Source: Sphaerosporella brunnea
Lineage: Eukaryota > Ascomycota > Pezizomycetes > Pezizales > Pyronemataceae
NCBI GenBank assembly: GCA_008704415.1
Contig: VXIS01000339.1
Location: forward strand, 1 to 51,739
Direction of reading: 5' to 3'
Length of the DNA stretch: 51,739 bases
This document shows positions 1 through 13,200 of the stretch, piece after piece. Both the position numbers and the translations under genes were made by a program. Position 1 is the first letter of the stretch; each line of letters opens with the position of its first letter. The notes under the pieces are model-generated. The model saw only the letters and a program-made list of their open reading frames with translations. It ran no database searches and was not told where the DNA came from.

Positions 1-1436
1 CCATCCTCGTATTCATATACGTCGTCGTCTTCTTCCTCGATGTCGGTTACCACTTCTCGTGCGGCCGTGATAAGGGTCGAGATACGCTGGTACATTGCCT
101 CTTTCGCGACTCCGAGAGCTCTCGCACGAGGATCGCGGGAATATATTGCTTCGACTACTGCAAGGAGATCGCGGGCTGCCGCGACGGATTGTTGCTGTGT
201 AAGTTCGAGCTGAGGAGTGAAACGCGCCTGCAGGTGGATGCGACCGATATATGATCCCAGATAAGATAGCAGTACGTCGTGAGTGGTGTTTAGTCGTGCC
301 AGCGCATACACGACATCTGCGTTCTCGACACTTTGGCGGGCGGAGGAACGTTTTTGCAGTTCGTCAGCCCTCGCGCGGGGTGGTGGTTGCGCATGCGGGG
401 TGGAAGGCAGCGGATGTGATTCTTGCCAGCGACTGGCTAGGCTGTCCTCACTCGGCCTGCTTTGAAGCCGATCCTCTGACTGCGGCCCGAAATAGCCATC
501 GGGGCTCTTCTCAGACTCCACAACGTTGGCGTGCTGCGATGCAGGTGCGCGCGTCTCGCAAGGCGGCGTCGGCGGCACGGTATCGTCGATGTCTGCATAG
601 CAATCGATGTAGTCACTTGCAATTTCATACTGATCGTACCATACGTCAAGGAAGCGAACCCCGCGCACGACGATCTTGAAGCTGCGAAGTATTATCTCAT
701 CGATGATTGCCTCTGCACCTTCGGTTGCCTCGGTGATTTTCTTGGCGGCCTTGACCAATCCTGACAGCTCCGTCAACACATCTTTGCGCGACTTGCGTAC
801 GGTGCCGTTGGACTGGACGACTTCAGCCTCTCTTGTCAGGCATTCGGTTGATTCCTGTTCGTTTAGCTCCTGCCCACAGGTGCAGCAACAGATGGATCCA
901 ATGCACGTACCAACAAATACCGCACCACCGGCCACCATTCCGGTCACTGCAGCCGGATTCACTGAACCTGCGCGAAACTGTTCAAACAGGTTCAAACAGC
1001 CTTTCAGCAAGGGTCGAATGTGGATCGCTTCGTACGATTCGCAGTAATTGGTCGGCAGCCATCCTCTCGCACCAGAACTCAACATCGTCCCGTCCGCCCA
1101 GCCATTGGTGTGGACCGAATGCACCAGGATCACATCGCCCGAATTGAGTGGCAATGTTACCGTTCTCGACGTCGGAGAGCATTGAGGATGGAATGGGTAA
1201 AAGGCTCGCAGGAAAGGATGAAACTCGATTTCCGAGTGCTCTACTGGCGGTGAGGGAGGAGGAGTGTAATGCTGATTTGACGAATCGTAAGAACGAGCGC
1301 TCTCATGAGTTCCCCTCCGAGGTCTTGTAGCTCCTGGGATTCGTGCGGCTGGACCGGCGTTTTTAGATTTGTCGATTCTAAGGGGAGCCACATAGACGCT
1401 TGAGCGCGCCACGGAATCGTTTGTGGGATCGTTCAT
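1..1436 (-). pseudogene. Mirror copy of the 5' part of Cdc25 (truncated at window edge)
   Basis: Reverse-complement copy of 13005-14439, with start codon at 1436-1434. It has one extra base near 923-929 (caccacc here against caccccc-type spacing at 13511-13518). That insertion shifts the exon 1 frame and lets the first intron be read through in frame. The conserved VRYLL stretch is lost in this copy but kept in the other, so this copy is probably the erroneous one. It is not an independent gene. Confidence 0.85.
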
Positions 1437-4400
1437 GCTTATCGAACGTCGACTTTGAAACCGGCCCACTTAGCAGCCAATCATTCGTAAATCAACGAGT
1501 AAAATCGGCGGATGAGATCCTATATGCTGCCCTCAGTACGAATAATCGATAGCGGTTCATAGCCACTCACCTCTGCTGATTCCCTTCAATTGGACGGATA
1601 GCAATGCAAAAAAAGGATCCAGGGAGAATCAATCTCTCTCTATCCCGTTTGACAAAGTGGTGAGATGGCCTAAGTCTTTTGATGCCGATTTCGTAAGTGT
1701 GTGGTGGAACAGCCACTAGGTTTCCCTGACGAAAACAAATTTCGAGTCCAGAAAGGAAGATGTTGATACCCGATAGGCAAAGGGGGAAAAGCGGGAACCT
1801 TGCGCCTTGCAGCGGGTCGTTTATGCGTGGCTGCGCGGTGCGCGGTACGTCGCTCACCGAGTTGCGGGAGTGGCAATTGGTTTGTGGAGCTTTCCGTTAC
1901 GGAACTGTGCAGCTTCGAGTGGTGTGCGATGCCGCCGAAGTATCAAGCAAAAGCCCGTCCGTAGAAAAAAGAAATAAAAAATGAGAAAATAAATGAATAA
2001 ATAAAATAGCAACCAGATATCCACCAACCAACGGACCTAGTTGCTGATCGATCCTCTCTAAGCTCACAGACTCGTCGTAAAAGAAAAGCGTATGGTGCGG
2101 ATTGCGTACGTGGGGTTGGTTCTTCGTTCGGTCGTTCAATCGGATCGAATGATGCAATCAATGGGCGTCGATTTGACCCGGCCAGTGGTCTAGCAATTGA
2201 CGGTGGAGCTGCTCGTACGTTGAAGGTAGAGTCGTATCGTACGTGCTGGCGGTCGAAGCGTCTACTTCTCTCTCTCTGGGGGGGAGGGTGGAGACGGGGG
2301 GACTTGGGACGACAGACGGGAAGGGCTCTCGATAGGTGGAGGTGGAGAGGCAGCAGCTCGAGAGGTTCTCGATGCACGGGCTATCAAAATAACGGGGGGA
2401 GGGATGTGACCGAGTAATTAAGAGTGAAGTGCATCAATAGCGGGTAGGGGGGGGGGTGGAAGCAGTCGACCGGGAACATAGAAAGTGAGGCAATACATAG
2501 CCGCCATGTGCTATAGCGACAAGCAGTTTAGCCCGCACAACCAACCAGCAAGTCCGCTGGGCCCAGAGAATCGTCAGGAGAAGAGCTGTGCTTGGCCCCC
2601 AACCCCCGGGATCCTTAGGCCAGGCACTGGTTCCCCCAGAAGATCGAGCGAATCGAGAGTGGCAGAACAGAGCATGAGGGCTCGCAGGGCAGACAGACAG
2701 AACAGAACTCCACTTCACTCCACTCCACTCCGTCAATTCAACTGCAACTGCAACCGCAACTGCAACTGCAGCCAAAACGCACCCCCAAACTGTCAACTGC
2801 AATTGCAGTGCACGCCGGGAGAACTCCAAATCAGGGTCTCCACCGCTCCGGCTGCTACGATGGTTACTGCAATTCATCCAGAGATAGATAGAGAGATCCA
2901 TCTCAGCTTCCTCTTGAATCCAGCCCCCGAAGGCGGGCCAATTAGCAAAAAACTCGACCTGGTTGCGCAGGGCCCTCTTGCCGCCGCAGCGCAGCGTGCA
3001 ACTACCGCGTCGCCCAGGGTGCTGGTGGCTGAGGAAGAGGGAACGAAGCAGCCATGGCCAGCGGAAGAACCCAGTGGATCGGGTCTCCCGATAACGCATC
3101 CCCTCATCTCATCGACCCGCAACTTTCCTGGAGGCTTGACTCCATTCATGCGTGTGTGGAAGCCGCAGCTCTCCATCGGTAAAATGAGTAAGGGGCACGC
3201 AAGGTCGCGACGTCAACTTCTAAAGCTGGATATGTGTGTGGGGGGGGGCGGGGGCGGGGCGGTTCAAGGTTGAGGGAGACTTCAAGAGTGGTGGTGCCTC
3301 CATCCAGCCACAAAACGGTATGGACGAATGCCAAGCGTCCGAGAGCGCACGCACCTGCTAAGTGACGAGTGGCAGCCAGGGTCTGCGAAGCTCCCACCCA
3401 CCCCCCCCCCTCCCCCAGGGTCCTCACCCTCATCGTGATGCGAAGCATTGGCATCGGGGCTGAATTGAGCGATTGCTCCTCGTGATCCGCTCAAAGCATG
3501 GTTTCCACGATCTGGACATCTTGCTCGCAGCTGGAGATTGCGTTCCGTCGTCGTCGTCCTCGCTCTGTCCAACCGCAACCAGCAACCTTATTTTGGTCGA
3601 TGAAAGCGGCGACATTTCTGAACGCAGTCATGGTCAGTCAGTCCTCTCAGCTCACAGGTACAACGCTGTGCGGCCACATGATGCTTGTGAGTAACCAAAG
3701 TATCTTGGTCTCGACCATTCATTGATCGCTGAGCGGGGAGGGTAAGAATAAACGCTCCCCTCCTTATCGCGCCGCACATAGCCGCAGCCAATCGCAATCG
3801 ATACACGACGAATAACCAACACCGTTCCATTATCACGAGAGCTCGGACCAAATTTGAGCCTTGCAATGCAGGTGTACGGATTCGCTCGTGAAATAACAAA
3901 ATATCCAACAGCAATCGTATCCTGTTACAATTTGCCTCGCTCGTGAGCTTCAAGGAACATGACGGAGCAAAGACTCTTCAGACAATCCCGACTCGGCTAG
4001 CTGCCGTATTCACCTCAATGTCTTTTCTTTTCAACTTTCTGCCGTGTTTTTGTGGCGTCACTGAATACTTCGGGCTGCACAGCAAGTCACGGTAACCCAG
4101 TCGGTTGGTTTCCTTCAAGCATGGGGCATGCGCAGAGATATTTCGTTGAGTTGCTGTATGTATATAGTAAGTACCTAGGTAGATAAACAACAGCAGCACC
4201 CCGCATCTCACCGAATCATATCGCTGAAGGATCGAATCAAACCGCAACACAAAAACAACAACAACAACAAAATGCCGGCTATCTATTCACTTTTATGTAC
4301 TCACACGCAGATCTCACAGCGGGGGTATGTACTTTGTATGTACTCTAGTACTAGTACATCATGTACCAACAAATCCGAGTCGGTGGGGACCTAGCTACAA

Positions 4401-7260
4401 ATTCGGAGTCTCGGACCTCACGACGCACGTTTTCACCCTGCCGTGTATGTATGTGGTGCACATCAGCCTTTTTGTGGCTGGCTGACGTGCCGCTTTCCCT
4501 TCCAGTTCCTCTGTCTTGTCTGGCTGGATCGGTTATATAACAGGACATTTATATCTACCGCAGCAATATAGATATCTTGGTAAAACTTTACGTACCAGCA
4601 AAATATCCTCCGACGGAGCGAGCCTACGCACAACACAGACTCTCGCTCTCTCCTTAAAATATCGCTCAAGCCGTCTGTGGCGGAGGCGCGCCGGCAGTTG
4701 AAAGGTGGAAAAAAGTGCAAAGTGCAAACCACATCTCGCTTCCCGTGTTCACACCCCGCTTCACAGCCAACCCGTGTGCGCGGCCCTGGGTGCGCCATTG
4801 CACTTCGGTAAAAGGAAGGCTTGCCAGCTATCTACTGTACATACTCCATTGGATCACTTTGCTCGCGAAGCCAGCCGGTGGTAGCACAAGTAGTTACCGG
4901 TCTCGAAGCCGGACGAAAGCCACCGTGTAGAAAGTGCGGGCGCCATGTGGCTGGCTATGTAACTAGTACAAAGGAAAGCAGTCAGTCGGACGAGTAGGTA
5001 GGTAGATCGATGACGAGCCCCCGCCCGAGCCGCTTCATGAGGTGCATATTTACGAGCCGAGATATCTGGCCGCTTTGTCGAGTAGGTACGTAGATCGACA
5101 GCGCTTCACTACCCGTGGCCGGCCTTTACACAGAACCAACAAATAAAATAAAAATAAAAACGCGGGTGGGCGAGATCTCGCGAGACTTTCTCGATCTGGT
5201 GGTTTGAACCTCAATTGAGCTCAGTGATTTCTCCTTCGAGTATGTAACCTGCCTGTCTGCTGCAGTTGCATTTTTTTTTTTTGGTTCTATGTAAATGCCG
5301 GCCACGAGTAGTTACTATGTATCTATGTCCGTCCCGTCGCTGCGGTACCGATTAGGTACATCTGCCTCGTGGAGAGGGGGGGGGGGGGGTTCTATCTATC
5401 TATCTACCTAGGTACATGTCTGTATCTAGATAGATCTAGATGATATCGCACCATATCGCATCATGAACCTTTTTTTTTTTATTTACTTTTATTTACTTAT
5501 GCAAAATCTACTGTATGTACGAGTACATACCCGTGACCAGGTATGTGAGTGTGTTTTTTTGTTTTTTTTTCTCCCCTCTCCTTTTCATTGCAGAATGGGT
5601 GGACGTTTACATGCGATGGACGGAACGGCCGGGTCCCCCTCCTCGGGAACCTGCTGTATGTCATGCCGTGGGTGGCTGCTTGCTTCGGGTAAGTGAACGT
5701 TGGACGACTGGACTGATCTCGGCTCACATGGAGGGATTCCTTGGTGTGTAGGGCGGCGGGCATGGCTGACCCGCCGGCGTCGTGACACCGCCTTCATCTC
5801 CGCAACGTTGACAGAGTCGACGGGAGTAACCGGCGAAAACATAATATATCATATATTTTTTTTTCGCAGAACGGGATCGGTTCAGGGTTAGGGGATTGGA
5901 TTGTATGTATGTATGTATGTAGTGCGGGACTTCTTTCCTTCTTGCCTACTACATAAGTAACTTTCATAGATACTCTTCCTATATACGCTAGGCTGGGCGG
6001 GAGAGCTCCCTCCCCCCCGCGCTTGCACAAACACGGTAGACGTCTCCGCAGTGATTGGCGGTTCTTGGCACTTCGCGAGATGAGCATCAAACAAATACAT
6101 GCAGGGACACTTCCGCGGCGGAGGGGGGGGGTTTTTTTTTTGTTTTTTTTTTTTTAGCTTGTGCATATATTGGCGAGAAGCTTGCTTCTGCGGGGGTTCC
6201 CGGCCTAACGATGCAGAGAGGGGGGATGTGAAGCTAAAAACTTTTTCTTTTTTTTTTTTTTTTCTCTCGAGCTCCGCAAATCGTGGACGGGATGGATGCC
6301 AGCCAGCGAGGAAGTAAGATTCTGCACGGCAATATATCTCAGCCCATCTCAGTCTGTGCCGAAGCACAGAACAGAGAACTTACCATAACAGCTCGAGTAC
6401 CTTACTTACTTTACATCCGAGACAAGTGAGCAGTTTGGCGGGGGGGGGGGGGGGGGGGAGAACAGGCAGGGGGGGGGGGGGGAACGACTTAGAACATTAG
6501 ACATTAGAACTCCTCGATGCATACTTAGTTAATGCCTAGTAGGCAAGACAGCTGCAGGTTTTTTTTTTTTGGTTTTTTTTTTTCCGACGATGATGGGAAT
6601 TCCCCCCCCCACACACACGTGCTGCTACACGTGCAACGACTTTCGCTTCATACTGCTCAGACGTTGACATGCCTGTGCCTACCTACAGCCTTGTATAGGT
6701 AGGTATCTAGATGTTTCGGTAAACGGACACGGATAGCACATACCAACCAAGTGGGGGGAGAGAGGGAGGGGGGAGGGGGGAGGGGGAGGGGGAGGGGGAG
6801 GGGGAAGGTACCTCATCTCCTACCCCCCCGTTGTTGGCTGTCGCATGTGTGTACATACCTAGGTACATACGAGTACAAGAGCAATAGTAATAGTATAAAC
6901 CTCGATATACGTACCTCAGCCGTTGCAAGTTTCAGGAGTGTGTTGTGTTATTCGCCGAGAATGATGATGTTGTTGTTGTTGTGTTGTCGGTTACGATAAC
7001 GTCAGGTGCATGCAGCACGCTACGGAGCAGGCGTTGCGGTTGGCTTGCAGGGTATATCCTCCAACAATTCTGTGTCCGCAGCATCCTTCCCACATGCAAA
7101 AAAAAATATAGGTATGTAGACAGAGCTCGAGAGAACGTCGTCGTCAATATATTGAGAATCTACATATGCACAACTCCCCCAGATATTCCAGAATTTCCAG
7201 AACTGCACCCCCCTCTCATAGTCGTTTCAAGTTGAACTTGAGAAACTGGAAACACGTCGA
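1..7260. repeat. Left arm of terminal fold-back palindrome
   Basis: This arm is the reverse complement of 7264-14439: base 1 pairs with 14439 and the arms meet at a 3-nt centre (7261-7263) flanked by cacgtcga/tcgacgtg. It is about 84 nt longer than its partner. Most of the excess is expanded homopolymers (poly-G near 6438-6481, T tracts near 6130-6155 and 6245-6264) and single-base insertions (around 1800-1865). It carries no unique gene, only a mirror copy of the 5' end of Cdc25. The indel pattern looks like low-quality base calling of a second-strand read-through and not like diverged DNA. A true inverted duplication is the alternative. Confidence 0.93.
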
Positions 7261-7263
7261 TCG

Positions 7264-10200
7264 TCGACGTGTGTCCAGTTTCTCAAGTTCAACTTGAAAC
7301 GACTATGAGAGGGGGGCAGTTCTGGAAATTCTGGAATATCTGGGGGGAGTTGTGCATATGTAGATTCTCAATATATTGACGACGACGTTCTCTCGAGCTC
7401 TGTCTACATACCTATATGCATGTGGGAAGGATGCTGGCGGACACAGAAATTGTTGGAGGATATACCCTGCAAGCCAACCGCAACGCCTGCTCCGTAGCGT
7501 GCTGCATGCACCTGACGTTATCGTAACCGACAACAACAACAACAACAACATCATCATTCTCGGCGAATAACACAACACACTCCTGAAACTTGCACGGCTG
7601 AGGTACGTATATCGAGGTTTATACTATTACTATGCTCTTGTACTCGTATGTACCTAGGTATGTACACACATGCGACAGCCAACACGGGGGGTAGGAGATG
7701 AGGTACCTTCCCCCTCCCCCTCCCCCTCCCCCTCCCCCTCTCCCTCTCCCCCCACTTGGTTGGTATGTGCTATCCGTGTCCGTTTACCGAAACATCTAGA
7801 TACCTACCTATACAAGGCTGTAGGTAGGCACAGGCATGTCAACGTCTGAGCAGTATGAAGCGAAAGTCGTTGCACGTGTAGCAGCACGTGTGTGTGGGGG
7901 GGGGAATTCCCATCATCGTCGGAAAAAAAAACACCTGCAGCTGTCTTGCCTACTAGGCATTAACTAGTATGCATCGAGGAGTTCTAATGTCTAATGTTCT
8001 AAGTCGTCTGCCTGTCTCTCTCTCCCACGCCAAACTGCTCACTTGTCTCGGATGTAAGTAGTAAGGTACTCGAGCTGTTATGGTAAGTTCTCTGTTCTGT
8101 GCTTCGGCACAGACTGAGATGGGCTGAGATATATTGCCGTGCAGAAATCTTACTTCCTCGCTGGCTGGCATCCATCCCGTCCACGATTTGCGGAGCTCGA
8201 GAGAGAGAAAAAGTTTTAGCTTCACATCCCCCCTCTCTGCATCGTTAGGCCGGGAACCCCCGCAGAAGCAAGCTTCTCGCCAATATATGCACAAGCTACA
8301 AAAAAAACCCCCCCCCTCCGCCGCGGAAGTGTCCCTGCATGTATTTGTTTGATGCTCATCTCGCGAAGTGCCAAGAACCGCCAATCACTGCGGAGAGCGT
8401 CTACCGTGTTTGTGCAAGCGCGGGGGGGAGGGAGCTCTCCCGCCCAGCCTAGCGTATATAGGAAGAGTATCTATGAAAGTACTTATGTAGTAGGCAAGAA
8501 GGAAAGAAGTCCCGCACTACATACATACATACATACAATCCAATCCCCTAACCCTGAACCGATCCCGTTCTGCGAAAAAAAAATATATGATATATTATGT
8601 TTTCGCCGGTTACTCCCGTCGACTCTGTCAACGTTGCGGAGATGAAGGCGGTGTCACGACGCCGGCGGGTCAGCCATGCCCGCCGCCCTACACACCAAGG
8701 AATCCCTCCATGTGAGCCGAGATCAGTCCAGTCGTCCAACGTTCACTTACCCGAAGCAAGCAGCCACCCACGGCATGACATACAGCAGGTTCCCGAGGAG
8801 GGGGACCCGGCCGTTCCGTCCATCGCATGTAAACGTCCACCCCATTCTGCAATGAAAAGGAGAGGGGAGAAAAAAAAAACAAAAAAACACACTCACATAC
8901 CTGGTCACGGGTATGTACTCGTACATACAGTAGATTTTGCATAAGTAAATAAAAGTAAATAAAAAAAAAAAGGTTCATGATGCGATATGGTGCGATATCA
9001 TCTAGATCTATCTAGATACAGACATGTACCTAGGTAGATAGATAGATAGAAACCCCCCCCCCCCCCTCTCCACGAGGCAGATGTACCTAATCGGTACCGC
9101 AGCGACGGGACGGACATAGATACATAGTAACTACTCGTGGCCGCATTTACATAGAACCAAAAAAAAAAAATGCAACTGCAGCAGACAGGCAGGTTACATA
9201 CTCGAAGGAGAAATCACTGAGCTCAATTGAGGTTCAAACCACCAGATCGAGAAAGTCTCGCGAGATCTCGCCCACCCGCGTTTTTATTTTTATTTTATTT
9301 GTTGGTTCTGTGTAAAGGCCGGCCACGGGTAGTGAAGCGCTGTCGATCTACGTACCTACTCGACAAAGCGGCCAGATATCTCGGCTCGTAAATATGCACC
9401 TCATGAAGCGGCTCGGGCGGGGGCTCGTCATCGATCTACCTACCTACTCGTCCGACTGACTGCTTTCCTTTGTACTAGTTACATAGCCAGCCACATGGCG
9501 CCCGCACTTTCTACACGGTGGCTTTCGTCCGGCTTCGAGACCGGTAACTACTTGTGCTACCACCGGCTGGCTTCGCGAGCAAAGTGATCCAATGGAGTAT
9601 GTACAGTAGATAGCTGGCAAGCCTTCCTTTTACCGAAGTGCAATGGCGCACCCAGGGCCGCGCACACGGGTTGGCTGTGAAGCGGGGTGTGAACACGGGA
9701 AGCGAGATGTGGTTTGCACTTTGCACTTTTTTCCACCTTTCAACTGCCGGCGCGCCTCCGCCACAGACGGCTTGAGCGATATTTTAAGGAGAGAGCGAGA
9801 GTCTGTGTTGTGCGTAGGCTCGCTCCGTCGGAGGATATTTTGCTGGTACGTAAAGTTTTACCAAGATATCTATATTGCTGCGGTAGATATAAATGTCCTG
9901 TTATATAACCGATCCAGCCAGACAAGACAGAGGAACTGGAAGGGAAAGCGGCACGTCAGCCAGCCACAAAAAGGCTGATGTGCACCACATACATACACGG
10001 CAGGGTGAAAACGTGCGTCGTGAGGTCCGAGACTCCGAATTTGTAGCTAGGTCCCCACCGACTCGGATTTGTTGGTACATGATGTACTAGTACTAGAGTA
10101 CATACAAAGTACATACCCCCGCTGTGAGATCTGCGTGTGAGTACATAAAAGTGAATAGATAGCCGGCATTTTGTTGTTGTTGTTGTTTTTGTGTTGCGGT

Positions 10201-13200
10201 TTGATTCGATCCTTCAGCGATATGATTCGGTGAGATGCGGGGTGCTGCTGTTGTTTATCTACCTAGGTACTTACTATATACATACAGCAACTCAACGAAA
10301 TATCTCTGCGCATGCCCCATGCTTGAAGGAAACCAACCGACTGGGTTACCGTGACTTGCTGTGCAGCCCGAAGTATTCAGTGACGCCACAAAAAACACGG
10401 CAGAAAGTTGAAAAGAAAAGACATTGAGGTGAATACGGCAGCTAGCCGAGTCGGGATTGTCTGAAGAGTCTTTGCTCCGTCATGTTCCTTGAAGCTCACG
10501 AGCGAGGCAAATTGTAACAGGATACGATTGCTGTTGGATATTTTGTTATTTCACGAGCGAATCCGTACACCTGCATTGCAAGGCTCAAATTTGGTCCGAG
10601 CTCTCGTGATAATGGAACGGTGTTGGTTATTCGTCGTGTATCGATTGCGATTGGCTGCGGCTATGTGCGGCGCGATAAGGAGGGGAGCGTTTATTCTTAC
10701 CCTCCCGCTCAGCGATCAATGAATGGTCGAGACCAAGATACTTTGGTTACTCACAAGCATCATGTGGCCGCACAGCGTTGTACCTGTGAGCTGAGAGGAC
10801 TGACTGACCATGACTGCGTTCAGAAATGTCGCCGCTTTCATCGACCAAAATAAGGTTGCTGGTTGCGGTTGGACAGAGCGAGGACGACGACGACGGAACG
10901 CAATCTCCAGCTGCGAGCAAGATGTCCAGATCGTGGAAACCATGCTTTGAGCGGATCACGAGGAGCAATCGCTCAATTCAGCCCCGATGCCAATGCTTCG
11001 CATCACGATGAGGGTGAGGACCCTGGGGGAGGGGGGGGGGTGGGTGGGAGCTTCGCAGACCCTGGCTGCCACTCGTCACTTAGGCAGGTGCGTGCGCTCT
11101 CGGACGCTTGGCATTCGTCCATACCGTTTTGTGGCTGGATGGAGGCACCACCACTCTTGAAGTCTCCCTCAACCTTGAACCGCCCCGCCCCCGCCCCCCC
11201 CCACACACATATCCAGCTTTAGAAGTTGACGTCGCGACCTTGCGTGCCCCTTACTCATTTTACCGATGGAGAGCTGCGGCTTCCACACACGCATGAATGG
11301 AGTCAAGCCTCCAGGAAAGTTGCGGGTCGATGAGATGAGGGGATGCGTTATCGGGAGACCCGATCCACTGGGTTCTTCCGCTGGCCATGGCTGCTTCGTT
11401 CCCTCTTCCTCAGCCACCAGCACCCTGGGCGACGCGGTAGTTGCACGCTGCGCTGCGGCGGCAAGAGGGCCCTGCGCAACCAGGTCGAGTTTTTTGCTAA
11501 TTGGCCCGCCTTCGGGGGCTGGATTCAAGAGGAAGCTGAGATGGATCTCTCTATCTATCTCTGGATGAATTGCAGTAACCATCGTAGCAGCCGGAGCGGT
11601 GGAGACCCTGATTTGGAGTTCTCCCGGCGTGCACTGCAATTGCAGTTGACAGTTTGGGGGTGCGTTTTGGCTGCAGTTGCAGTTGCGGTTGCAGTTGCAG
11701 TTGAATTGACGGAGTGGAGTGGAGTGAAGTGGAGTTCTGTTCTGTCTGTCTGCCCTGCGAGCCCTCATGCTCTGTTCTGCCACTCTCGATTCGCTCGATC
11801 TTCTGGGGGAACCAGTGCCTGGCCTAAGGATCCCGGGGGTTGGGGGCCAAGCACAGCTCTTCTCCTGACGATTCTCTGGGCCCAGCGGACTTGCTGGTTG
11901 GTTGTGCGGGCTAAACTGCTTGTCGCTATAGCACATGGCGGCTATGTATTGCCTCACTTTCTATGTTCCCGGTCGACTGCTTCCACCCCCCCCCCTACCC
12001 GCTATTGATGCACTTCACTCTTAATTACTCGGTCACATCCCTCCCCCCGTTATTTTGATAGCCCGTGCATCGAGAACCTCTCGAGCTGCTGCCTCTCCAC
12101 CTCCACCTATCGAGAGCCCTTCCCGTCTGTCGTCCCAAGTCCCCCCGTCTCCACCCTCCCCCCCAGAGAGAGAGAAGTAGACGCTTCGACCGCCAGCACG
12201 TACGATACGACTCTACCTTCAACGTACGAGCAGCTCCACCGTCAATTGCTAGACCACTGGCCGGGTCAAATCGACGCCCATTGATTGCATCATTCGATCC
12301 GATTGAACGACCGAACGAAGAACCAACCCCACGTACGCAATCCGCACCATACGCTTTTCTTTTACGACGAGTCTGTGAGCTTAGAGAGGATCGATCAGCA
12401 ACTAGGTCCGTTGGTTGGTGGATATCTGGTTGCTATTTTATTTATTCATTTATTTTCTCATTTTTTATTTCTTTTTTCTACGGACGGGCTTTTGCTTGAT
12501 ACTTCGGCGGCATCGCACACCACTCGAAGCTGCACAGTTCCGTAACGGAAAGCTCCACAAACCAATTGCCACTCCCGCAACTCGTGAGCGACGTACCGCG
12601 CACCGCGCAGCACGCATAAACGACCCGCTGCAAGGCGCAAGGTCCCGCTTTTCCCCCTTTGCCTATCGGGTATCAACATCTTCCTTTCTGGACTCGAAAT
12701 TTTGTTTTCGTTCAGGGAAACCTAGTGGCTGTTCCACCACACACTTACGAAATCGGCATCAAAAGACTTAGGCCATCTCACCACTTGTCAAACGGGATAG
12801 AGAGAGATTGATTCTCCCTGGATTCCTTTTTTTGCATTGCTATCCGTCCAATTGAAGGGAATCAGCAGAGGTGAGTGGCTTGAACCGCTATCGAATTATT
12901 CGTACTGAGGGCAGCATATAGGATCTCATCCGCCGATTTTACTCGTTGATTTACGAATGATTGGCTGCTAAGTGGGCCGGTTTCAAAGTCGACGTTCGAT
13001 AAGCATGAACGATCCCACAAACGATTCCGTGGCGCGCTCAAGCGTCTATGTGGCTCCCCTTAGAATCGACAAATCTAAAAACGCCGGTCCAGCCGCACGA
13101 ATCCCAGGAGCTACAAGACCTCGGAGGGGAACTCATGAGAGCGCTCGTTCTTACGATTCGTCAAATCAGCATTACACTCCTCCTCCCTCACCGCCAGTAG

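Noticed and set aside
8548..8560. Telomere-like ccctaaccctgaacc
   Set aside because: Only one or two irregular units and not at either fold-back centre, so no evidence of a telomere.
11169..12008. Long overlapping open frames on both strands (262 and 221 codons), also present in the mirror arm at 2434-3273
   Set aside because: They arise from ttgcagttg/caactgcaa repeats and GC-rich tracts, are low-complexity, overlap on opposite strands and show no domain.
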